A stretch of DNA of 13,287 nt from Gammaproteobacteria bacterium. Its GTDB lineage: Bacteria > Pseudomonadota > Gammaproteobacteria > Steroidobacterales > Steroidobacteraceae. The DNA lies in assembly GCA_029857655.1 (NCBI GenBank), contig JAOUGR010000018.1:1-13287 (forward strand), in the 5' to 3' direction. This document shows, in pieces, positions 6,754 through 13,287 of the stretch. The notes under the pieces were generated by a model. That model had not been told where the DNA came from. It saw only the letters and a list, made by a program, of their open reading frames with translations, and did not search any database. Each line of letters begins with the position of its first letter. Position 1 is the stretch's first letter. The translations under genes were made by a program, and so were the position numbers.

Positions 6754-7722
6754 ATGAGCACATCGGGAATCGTCTGGGACAACCACGCCTGCCTGCCATT
6801 CATCGACACCGAGCAGTGGCTGCCGGGTATCGGTCGCTACCGGAAAGCAGGGATAGACGCGGTCACCGTCAATATCGGCGACAGCCATGTGCCACTCGAG
6901 GTCCTGATTCGCACGGCTGCCAGCATCCGGCATTACGTGCAGCAGCATCCGGACCAATACGTCCTGGGCCTGACGACGGGCGCCATCCGTTCAGCGAAGG
7001 CCACGGGCCGGCTCGCCGTATGTCTGGATGTCGAGGGCGTCTACGCGCTGGGCGAGCAACTGAGTCTCGTCGAATTCCTGTACCAGATCGGCGTGCGCTG
7101 GATGCTCATGGTCTACAACCGACGGAATCTTGCCGGCAGTGGCTGTCACGATCCCGATGACGAAGGCCTCACGGAGCTCGGGCGCGCCATGCTTCGAGAG
7201 ATGGATCGCGTCGGTATGATCAAGTGCTGTTCGCATACCGGCTATCGCACGGCGCGCGAAATCCTGGATTCGTCGGACCGGCCCGTGATCTTCTCGCATT
7301 CCAATCCGCGCCGGCTGCGCGACCATCCGCGCAATATTCCGGACGAATTGATCAAGGCCTGCGCAGCCACCGGCGGCGTGGTCGGCATCAATGGCGTGGG
7401 CCTGTTCCTCGGCGATGGAGACCCGACCGCGGACGCCGTCGTGCGCAACATCGATTACGTCGCCCAGTTGGCCGGCGCAGAACATGTGGGTCTCGGCCTC
7501 GACTACATGTTCAAGGGCTCGGGCGTCGAAGAACCCGGGCGCAAGAGCCGCGAGTTATGGCCCGCAGAATGGGGCTACCGCGCCGGCATGGGCTTCCTCG
7601 GGCCGGAAGCCGTTCCGGAAATCGCCGAAGGACTCACGCGACTCGGGTACAAACCCGCCGCCATCAGCGGGATACTCGGGGAAAACCTGATGCGAGTGGC
7701 GGAAACGGTCTGGCGTCCTTAG
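6754..7722 (+). CDS. Peptidase M19 (membrane dipeptidase) family protein with HxC in place of HxD
   Basis: A 322-residue TIM-barrel metallohydrolase of the renal-dipeptidase family, whose members cleave dipeptides, some D-residue dipeptides and other amides using a two-metal site. Expected residues are visible: His11 (WDNHACLP), Glu94 (LDVEGVYAL), His161 (CCSHTG), His182 (VIFSHSN), and Asp250 (GLGLDYM) at the catalytic-Asp position. The family's N-terminal metal motif HxD reads His11-Ala-Cys13, so one canonical ligand is Cys. Other family blocks are intact (YNRRNLAGSG, HPRNIPDELI, GGVVGINGVG). There is no signal peptide or membrane anchor, so it is probably cytoplasmic. The ATG at 6754 places the motif at the usual distance from the N-terminus, although no clear ribosome site is present. 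It could be an active subfamily with altered metals or a changed substrate range; peptidase activity is not assured. Confidence 0.88.
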   Translation: MSTSGIVWDNHACLPFIDTEQWLPGIGRYRKAGIDAVTVNIGDSHVPLEVLIRTAASIRHYVQQHPDQYVLGLTTGAIRSAKATGRLAVCLDVEGVYALGEQLSLVEFLYQIGVRWMLMVYNRRNLAGSGCHDPDDEGLTELGRAMLREMDRVGMIKCCSHTGYRTAREILDSSDRPVIFSHSNPRRLRDHPRNIPDELIKACAATGGVVGINGVGLFLGDGDPTADAVVRNIDYVAQLAGAEHVGLGLDYMFKGSGVEEPGRKSRELWPAEWGYRAGMGFLGPEAVPEIAEGLTRLGYKPAAISGILGENLMRVAETVWRP

Positions 7723-7774
7723 TTGCGGGATTTTCCGGCATCCAGCGCGCCGGCGTCGCGATATCGCCACTTGC

Positions 7775-7792
7775 TGGCCCGGTTCCGGGCCA
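7775..7792. terminator. GC-rich perfect hairpin downstream of the dipeptidase gene
   Basis: TGGCCCGG-TT-CCGGGCCA is a perfect inverted repeat, best drawn as a 7-bp stem with a 4-nt loop. It starts 53 bp after the dipeptidase stop and lies 120 bp before the next start. There is no U-tract after it on the + strand (ccaaggtcaatttc follows), so it is not a classic intrinsic terminator. It may slow or protect transcript ends. The rest of the 190-bp gap has a weak -10-like TACATA (7845-7850), a near-palindrome GGTCACAGTTACC (7815-7827), and the GGGGA ribosome site of the next gene at 7899-7903. Confidence 0.35.
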
Positions 7793-7912
7793 CCAAGGTC
7801 AATTTCCTGATCCCGGTCACAGTTACCGCAGGACCGGCTGAGGTTACATATCACGCAGAAGACCCGCTGTCGTCGTGGCAGCGCCACCGCACAGGAATGG
7901 GGACGCGTCCAG

Positions 7913-10723
7913 ATGCCTACCGGCCAGGTACCGACACTGATTGAGGCGCCGCGCGAGCCATTCGTGTCCGGCTGGACCGGCTATCTGACGGTCGGCCTCA
8001 TCATCTACACCGTCGCCACGATCCTGGCGACCGTCGCGGGCGTCGGCCCAAGTCGATACGCCGAGATATTCACGCTTTTCTCCGATGCGCCAACCAGCAT
8101 CTGCGCAGCCGCGCTTGCGGCGCTGGCGGCACGCAGATCCCAGGACCCTGCGGCGCGCCGCGCCTGGCAGTTGATGGCCGCTTCCCTTGCGGTCTACGCC
8201 ACCGGCAACCTGCTCAATTCGTTTTACTGGCTCTATGGACACGACCCGTTTCCTTCGTTCGGTGACTTTTTCTTCATCGCGTTCTATCCGCTGGTGTTCG
8301 CGGCTGTATTGACGGTCATTCGCGCTGGCGCCGTGCGCGTACCCTGGGGCCGTCTCGCACTTGACGGCACCATCCTGATGCTGGGTTTTGGCGCCTTCTT
8401 CTGGTTCTTCGTGATTCATCCGACGGCCGCGGCGGGTGGCAACCCGGATATCGTCAAGTACGTCTTGACGCAGACCTACATCGCGCTGAACTGCCTGATG
8501 GTGCTGGCCTTCGGCGTACTGCTGCTGAATGCAGGCGCGGGCCCGCTCGGGCGCCGGACGCTGATGCTGATGACGATCGGCTTCGCCACGATGTTCCTGG
8601 CCGACATTGTCTGGGCCATGTCGAAAGTGACGGGCGAATACCTGCCTGGCGGGCTCTCGGACGCGATCTACCTGTCGTGCTACGCATGGCTCGTGGCAGC
8701 GGCGCGCGAACAAATGCGCGGTCCGCCGTCCATGAAGACCGAATCGAGCGCCTTTGGCAATACGGTGATCCAGGGCCTGCCTTACATCGCCATGCTGGTT
8801 TCATTTCTCGTGCTCGTGTACTTCGAGGGCGACGAGGCCGGCAAGCCGACGACGGTCATGATCGTCGTCATCTTCGTGCTGACGCTGCTCGTAATGCTGC
8901 GCCAAGGGGCGATCCTGCGTGACGACGCGCTGATGCGCGAGCGTCGCGCCGCGGGCCTCGTCGAAGCTCGTTATGCCTCGCTGATCAAGAACTCCTCCGA
9001 CGTCATCATGATCACGGATGTCCAGGGACGCCTGCGCTTTGTGTCGCCGTCCGCCGAGCGCACTTTTTTGATGCATCCTGACGTCCTGATCGGCAGCAGC
9101 CTGTTCAAGCTTTGCGCCGAGGCCGATCGCGATCGGCTGGCCGGATTTATCGGTGAAGTGACCGTCACTTACGGCAGGGCCGTCGGCCCGATCGAGGTCT
9201 CCGTCGGTAGCGGGTCGCGGCGTTATACCCTTGAGTGCGTCGGCAGCAATCTGCTGGACGATCCCGCGGTCGGCGGCCTGGCAATCAATTTCCGCGACGT
9301 CAGCGAACGCAAGGCGCTCGAGGAGCAGTTGCGGCAGCTCGCTTTCCACGATCCGCTGACACTGCTGGCAAACCGCAGCCTGTTCCGCAATCGGGTACAG
9401 CATTCGCTTGCACTCGCGCAGCGCTCGCGACAGCAGGTAGCGGTGTTATTCCTCGACCTCGATAATTTCAAGAACGTCAACGACTCGCTCGGCCACGATG
9501 CAGGCGACCGTCTGCTGCAGACTGCGGCGCAACGACTCGTCATGTGCACACGAGCGGCGGACACGGTCGCGCGGCTGGGCGGTGACGAGTTTGCGATCCT
9601 TGTCGAGGGAATCGTGGACGCCGCCGACGTCGAGCGGATTGCGGGAACGATCATCGAATCCTTCAAGCAGCCGTTGCCACTGGATGGCAACGACATATTC
9701 GTCAGCGCCAGCATCGGCCTTGCATTTTCGCTGGACGGCGACGACACGGAGCAGCTGCTGCGCAATGCCGATATCGCGATGTACAGCGCAAAGGCGACCG
9801 GCAAGGCCCGTTACGTCGTGTTCCAGGCGCGCATGCAGGAGCAGCTGCGCGAGCGCCTGCGCCTGGCAGAGGACATAGACCGCGCGCTCGAGAAAGAGGA
9901 ATTCTTCCTCGAATACCAGCCGGTCATCGACCTGAAGACCCGCGAGTTGCTGGGCGTCGAAGCACTCGTACGCTGGCAGCACCCGGTGCAGGGCCTGGTC
10001 ATGCCGGGACAATTCATTTCGGCCGCGGAGGAATCCGGCCAGATCGTCGAACTCGGACGCTGGGTGCTGGCCGAGGCCTGCAAGAGCGTTCGCGGCTGGC
10101 GCGACTCGATTGCATCAGGCAGCGGACTGCGGGTCGCCGTCAACATTTCCGGCCGCCACTTGCAACACGCCGATCTCGTGGCAGACGTGCGCAATGCCCT
10201 GGAGGTTTCAGGCCTGGAGCCGGAGAATCTGGTGATCGAGCTGACAGAAAGCACGATCATGCAGAACACGGAAATCAATCTCGAGCGCTTCGGGGAGCTG
10301 AAGGCCCTCGGCATCCGCCTCGCAATCGATGACTTCGGAACGGGTTACTCGTCGCTCTCGTACCTGCATCGATTCCCGATCGATATCCTCAAGATCGACC
10401 GCTCGTTCGTGAGCCGCCTGACCGAAACCGGCGACGGCCCCGAGCTTGCGCGCGCCGTGGTGATGCTCGGCGCCACGTTGGGCCTCGAGACCATCGCCGA
10501 GGGCATCGAGCACGAAGAGCAAGTCGCGGAACTCCTGGAGCTCGGCTGCGTCGCTGGGCAGGGCTTCCTGTTCGCCAAGTCCTGCTCGCTGGAAATGCTC
10601 GCTGCCACGCCATTTTCCGAACGCCGCGCGGAATTGCGGCGCGAGCATTCGGCCTACGATCGCCTGACCGCCACCGGACGCTTTCGCGTCGCGGACCTTG
10701 CCGCCAAGCGTTCGGTCGCCTGA
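7913..10723 (+). CDS. Membrane-bound PAS-GGDEF-EAL c-di-GMP synthase/phosphodiesterase
   Basis: A 936-residue inner-membrane signalling protein that can both make and break c-di-GMP. Residues ~18-340 contain about ten hydrophobic segments forming an integral-membrane sensor that I do not recognise as a named module (not MHYT). A PAS domain (about 351-465) starts at ARYASLIKNSSDVIMITD and ends with RDVSERK. The GGDEF domain (~475-635) has an intact GGDEF (556-560) preceded at the proper distance by RAAD (547-550), the RxxD product-inhibition site. The EAL domain (~650-895) has EALVRW (683-688), ELTES, DDFGTG (806-811), LKIDRSF and AEGIEHEE, all of which carry metal or catalytic residues of active phosphodiesterases. 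An Arg-rich tail follows. The ATG has GGGGA nine bases upstream. It is transcribed alone and converges with the barrel gene over 16 bp. The net activity presumably depends on the membrane and PAS signals. Confidence 0.95.
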   Translation: MPTGQVPTLIEAPREPFVSGWTGYLTVGLIIYTVATILATVAGVGPSRYAEIFTLFSDAPTSICAAALAALAARRSQDPAARRAWQLMAASLAVYATGNLLNSFYWLYGHDPFPSFGDFFFIAFYPLVFAAVLTVIRAGAVRVPWGRLALDGTILMLGFGAFFWFFVIHPTAAAGGNPDIVKYVLTQTYIALNCLMVLAFGVLLLNAGAGPLGRRTLMLMTIGFATMFLADIVWAMSKVTGEYLPGGLSDAIYLSCYAWLVAAAREQMRGPPSMKTESSAFGNTVIQGLPYIAMLVSFLVLVYFEGDEAGKPTTVMIVVIFVLTLLVMLRQGAILRDDALMRERRAAGLVEARYASLIKNSSDVIMITDVQGRLRFVSPSAERTFLMHPDVLIGSSLFKLCAEADRDRLAGFIGEVTVTYGRAVGPIEVSVGSGSRRYTLECVGSNLLDDPAVGGLAINFRDVSERKALEEQLRQLAFHDPLTLLANRSLFRNRVQHSLALAQRSRQQVAVLFLDLDNFKNVNDSLGHDAGDRLLQTAAQRLVMCTRAADTVARLGGDEFAILVEGIVDAADVERIAGTIIESFKQPLPLDGNDIFVSASIGLAFSLDGDDTEQLLRNADIAMYSAKATGKARYVVFQARMQEQLRERLRLAEDIDRALEKEEFFLEYQPVIDLKTRELLGVEALVRWQHPVQGLVMPGQFISAAEESGQIVELGRWVLAEACKSVRGWRDSIASGSGLRVAVNISGRHLQHADLVADVRNALEVSGLEPENLVIELTESTIMQNTEINLERFGELKALGIRLAIDDFGTGYSSLSYLHRFPIDILKIDRSFVSRLTETGDGPELARAVVMLGATLGLETIAEGIEHEEQVAELLELGCVAGQGFLFAKSCSLEMLAATPFSERRAELRREHSAYDRLTATGRFRVADLAAKRSVA

Positions 10724-10739
10724 CCCCCCCGCCGCGCGC

Positions 10740-11894
10740 TCAAAATGCCTTGCGGATGCCGATCAAGGCGTTCTGTCGGTCATAGGTATAGCGCAGGTCA
10801 TCCGAGTTGTCGTACGACTCCCACGCGGCCTCGGCAAACAGCAGGTAGCCGCGGGACTTTAGGCCGGGAACCGGGGTCGTGTACCGGACCTTCAGCTCGA
10901 AGCCATGTTTGTCAGGCGCCTCGTCGTTGATGGTCGGATCACCCACGACGCGGTTGTCAAACACCCGCGAGTTCCATTCAAGGCCGATTACGAGCCGGGT
11001 ATCGGACTTCGGCCGGTAGGTCCATTCGATCCCGGCATTCCAGCGCTTGCGATCGGAATATCCGACGCCATTGTCCACGCGTAAGTCGTAGCCGCCGGTG
11101 AACTCGAGCGCATTGCGGCGGGTAAGCTTCTGCCGGAAACGGGCATCAAGACCGTAGGTCTCGTACTCAAGGTCGGTGCCCACGACCGGTATGCCGGCTG
11201 CATCGCTCGCCCGGCGGTCACGATATTGCCGTTGCAAATACGAGAGGGCGATCCGGAGATTGCGGTTGCCGCCACCGATGTCGTATTCGGGCTGTATTCC
11301 GTACTCCATGTAATCCAGCTGCTCGAGACCAAGTTCCTCATAGTCCGTAAGGTAATTCTTGTATGTGGCGGAGCCTTCGACGGAGAACCGCCCATACTTG
11401 CCGCCCGGAAAATGCCAGGCCGCCTGAAAGTCACCTTTCAAATTGTCGAAGCGGTCGCCAATCGCGTTGCCAAGGCCGTCGGTGGCCACGACACCGGTGA
11501 AGCGGCTGACATAGGTCATGTCATGCATCCCAGCTTGCAGCGACCAATCCCACCCGTGTTCATTGCGCTTCTCATTCGATTTGCCGCTCACGCGCACGAA
11601 GTATTTCTCGTCGTCGCCATCGCTCATGCCGGATTCGAACAGCTGCGCTGAGGCGCCAACTTCCGCCGCTTTTGTCCATCCTGTCGACGCTACGCCCTCC
11701 GCAAGGAAGGCCGCCTCCAGTTGGGCAAACGCCCCGGCTCGCTCCCCAATAGTCTGGTTGAGGTTAAATGCATTGGAGTCGTAACCGACACCCGCGCGCA
11801 GGTCGAGCTCCTGCCCGGCTGATGCCGTCCCGATCATGAGCATGCATATCGCAGTGCAGGCGGCAGCCGGCAGCAGCTTGGACTTGAGATTCAT
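10740..11894 (-). CDS. Outer-membrane beta-barrel protein
   Basis: A 384-residue exported protein. The N-terminus is a signal peptide with cleavage likely after Ala26 (GTASA|GQE). The mature part is a series of alternating polar/hydrophobic strands broken by Asp/Asn/Gly-rich turns. It opens with LDLRAGVGYDSNAFNLN, a pattern seen at the start of several outer-membrane barrels, and ends in IGIRKAF, with the C-terminal Phe expected of a BAM substrate. By length it could hold roughly 14-16 strands. I do not recognise a named family; the opening resembles barrel domains of export or assembly proteins such as the Slam (DUF560) group, but that is only a resemblance. It is the second gene of an operon, 24 bp after the TPR gene, with a strong GAGGAG site seven bases before its ATG. 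A passive or export channel is plausible. Confidence 0.85.
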   Translation of the reverse strand: MNLKSKLLPAAACTAICMLMIGTASAGQELDLRAGVGYDSNAFNLNQTIGERAGAFAQLEAAFLAEGVASTGWTKAAEVGASAQLFESGMSDGDDEKYFVRVSGKSNEKRNEHGWDWSLQAGMHDMTYVSRFTGVVATDGLGNAIGDRFDNLKGDFQAAWHFPGGKYGRFSVEGSATYKNYLTDYEELGLEQLDYMEYGIQPEYDIGGGNRNLRIALSYLQRQYRDRRASDAAGIPVVGTDLEYETYGLDARFRQKLTRRNALEFTGGYDLRVDNGVGYSDRKRWNAGIEWTYRPKSDTRLVIGLEWNSRVFDNRVVGDPTINDEAPDKHGFELKVRYTTPVPGLKSRGYLLFAEAAWESYDNSDDLRYTYDRQNALIGIRKAF

Positions 11895-11918
11895 GGGACG
11901 ACTCCTCGAATCGATTGA

Positions 11919-13287
11919 CTAAGGTGATTTTCGTGCCGGCAAGGCCGCGTCCGGCTGCCCGGTCGCGCGGGATCTTGCCTGCGCTGCAGCTTCGAGATCG
12001 CCGGCATCGCGGTAGTGCTGCGCAAGCAATGACCAGATTCGCGGGTTGTCGCCGGCGAGAGCCGCCGCGCGACCCAGTTCCTTCATGGCGTCGGCGCGGC
12101 GTCCGGCACGCAGCTCGGTGTCGGCGAGCAGCAGTCGCACTTCCGGATCAGCCGGTGACTCGGCCACGGCATCCTCCAGGAGCGCACGGGCACGGTCGGT
12201 CTGCCCCTGGCGCAGCAAGAGTTCTGCAAGGCGCTCCCGGATTTCCGCGTCGCCCGGAGCAACGCGCATTGCCACTTCCAGGTCCGCCAGCGCTTCGGCA
12301 TGGCGCTCCGCGCGCTCATGCAACCGGGCGCGGTTGACGAGCGCGGGTGTATAGCGTGGGTGGTCATTCAGGAGCTCGTCGTAGAGTCTCAGCGCTTCGC
12401 GCTCGTCGCCGCTGCGCGCGTGCAGGACTGCCAGGTTGAGGCGGGTATTGCGCGCACCAGGATTTCGCTCGAGACTTTGCCGATAGGCATCGATCGCGCC
12501 GGCCAGGTTGCCGCGCTCCGACAGCGCGCGTCCCAGCTGGAACCAGGCCTCGGAACTTTCGGGGCGGGACTTCAGGCTGCGGCGCAGCAGGTTTTCGGCA
12601 TCGGCCCATTGCCCGAGACGGGACGCGGTACGGGCGGCGGCCAGCTGCACTTCCGGTGTGGGATCCGGGCGCGCAAGCAGGATGCCGAGCAGTGCGCGCG
12701 CCTCCTTGTACTGTTTGTGCTCGTGCAGCACGATCGCGGCTTGTTCCACCGCGTCGTCGTAACCGCCGGGGAGCAGCGTATCTGCACGCTTCAGCTCCGA
12801 CAGCATGCGATCACTATTGTGGTCTATCAACGCCAGCATGGATTCCGCATATGCGCGGTCCGCTTCGTTGTCCGCGCTCCGGGACAGCCAGCCAAACTCC
12901 TCCCTTGCCCTGGACGCATCACTCACTGCAAGGTAGTGACGCGCCAGCGCCTTCCGGTATTGCGTATTGTCGCTATCCAGCTTGACCGCGCGCGTCAGGT
13001 GTGAAAGCGCACGCGCCTCGTTCCCGCGCAGTTCCTGCAGCAAACCCATCGCGAGGTGCGCGTCGGCAAATCGCCGATTCAGAGCCAGTGCCTTGTCGAA
13101 GGCAACTTGAGCTTCATCCAGCCGTCCGCGCATGAGTTCTGCATTACCGAGGTCGAGCCAGAATCGCGCCATGTCCGGTCGCAGGCTCACCGCTTCGTTC
13201 AGTGATTGCGCCGCCAGGTCCCAGCGGCCTGCCGCCCCGTAGGTCAGTCCCAATTGATTGAAGGCCTTTGATTTGACGCGACCGCTT
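11919..13287 (-). CDS. TPR-repeat protein (5' end outside window)
   Basis: The frame is open to the window edge, so the N-terminus is missing; about 455 residues are visible. A TTG at 13253 is not the start, because the preceding codons continue a TPR helix (KAFNQLGLTYGAAGRW). The visible protein is almost entirely tetratricopeptide repeat: I count 13 consecutive units, nearly all exactly 34 residues long, with the consensus small/large residues and a Pro or Asp at the unit end (for example SSEAWFQLGRALSERGN, DAEIRERLAELLLRQGQ). The C-terminus is a short tail ending PARKSP. TPR arrays bind proteins. With the barrel gene directly downstream, a periplasmic scaffold for an outer-membrane channel is the most natural reading, as in TPR-plus-barrel proteins of polysaccharide export. 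Whether it has a signal peptide cannot be seen. Confidence 0.9.
   Translation of the reverse strand, partial: SGRVKSKAFNQLGLTYGAAGRWDLAAQSLNEAVSLRPDMARFWLDLGNAELMRGRLDEAQVAFDKALALNRRFADAHLAMGLLQELRGNEARALSHLTRAVKLDSDNTQYRKALARHYLAVSDASRAREEFGWLSRSADNEADRAYAESMLALIDHNSDRMLSELKRADTLLPGGYDDAVEQAAIVLHEHKQYKEARALLGILLARPDPTPEVQLAAARTASRLGQWADAENLLRRSLKSRPESSEAWFQLGRALSERGNLAGAIDAYRQSLERNPGARNTRLNLAVLHARSGDEREALRLYDELLNDHPRYTPALVNRARLHERAERHAEALADLEVAMRVAPGDAEIRERLAELLLRQGQTDRARALLEDAVAESPADPEVRLLLADTELRAGRRADAMKELGRAAALAGDNPRIWSLLAQHYRDAGDLEAAAQARSRATGQPDAALPARKSP

Noticed and set aside
7723..7944. A 73-codon frame starting with TTG right after the dipeptidase stop
   Set aside because: It has no ribosome site, a rare start codon and no recognisable sequence; it spans the GC-rich hairpin and runs into the start of the c-di-GMP gene.
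7844..8713. A 289-codon - strand frame over the N-terminus of the c-di-GMP gene
   Set aside because: It has a shadow composition (Arg/Gln/His/Asp rich) and no domain, and it overlaps a frame whose transmembrane, PAS, GGDEF and EAL content is clear.
11919..13253. The TPR protein as a complete gene starting at a TTG at 13253
   Set aside because: The frame is open to the window edge and the codons before the TTG continue the first helix of a TPR unit, so the gene is cut by the window and its start is not visible.
1..13287. Search for tRNA, rRNA, CRISPR, insertion sequences or phage genes
   Set aside because: By eye I saw no transposase, integrase, regularly spaced repeats, terminal inverted repeats or tRNA-like cloverleaf. 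The 34-residue periodicity at 11919-13287 is a protein repeat (TPR) and not a DNA array.

Overview
The window is a compact, GC-rich stretch of chromosome with only short gaps between genes. It carries a TRAP transporter with a TatT lipoprotein, an outer-membrane beta-barrel with a C-terminal Phe, and a membrane-bound GGDEF/EAL protein. These point to a Gram-negative proteobacterium, most likely a gammaproteobacterium; that placement is inferred from gene content and composition only. I see no insertion sequence, phage gene, CRISPR array, tRNA or rRNA, and no gene-free stretch longer than about 210 bases.

Layout. (1) Positions 1-364 hold the C-terminal part of an unrecognised protein (+). (2) Positions 408-4176 (-) are a tightly coupled three-gene operon, read from right to left: a TatT-type lipoprotein, a DctP-type solute-binding protein and a fused DctQ-DctM permease. 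The start and stop codons overlap at both junctions. Together they form a TatT-P-QM transporter, the TRAP subtype linked in Treponema pallidum to hydrophobic ligands. (3) Across a 212-bp divergent region, positions 4389-6226 (+) encode two successive pirin-family bicupins, both with complete metal sites. (4) A DUF1993 gene (6229-6735, -) and an M19-type dipeptidase gene (6754-7722, +) diverge from an 18-bp gap. The dipeptidase has Cys where the family normally has the metal-binding Asp of its HxD motif. (5) Positions 7913-10723 (+) encode a 936-residue multi-membrane-span, PAS, GGDEF and EAL protein in which both c-di-GMP active sites look intact. (6) Positions 10740-13287 (-) are an operon of a 13-unit TPR protein, cut by the window edge, followed by an outer-membrane beta-barrel. 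Its architecture resembles TPR-plus-barrel export machines split over two genes.

How they may work together. The TRAP operon imports an unknown organic acid or hydrophobic substrate. The pirins, DUF1993 protein and dipeptidase look like soluble metabolic or redox functions with no clear shared pathway. The c-di-GMP protein converges with the TPR/barrel operon across 16 bp. A surface or matrix role for that pair, under second-messenger control, is attractive but rests on context alone. The most useful leads are the HxC dipeptidase, the split TPR/barrel pair and the TatT-linked transporter.
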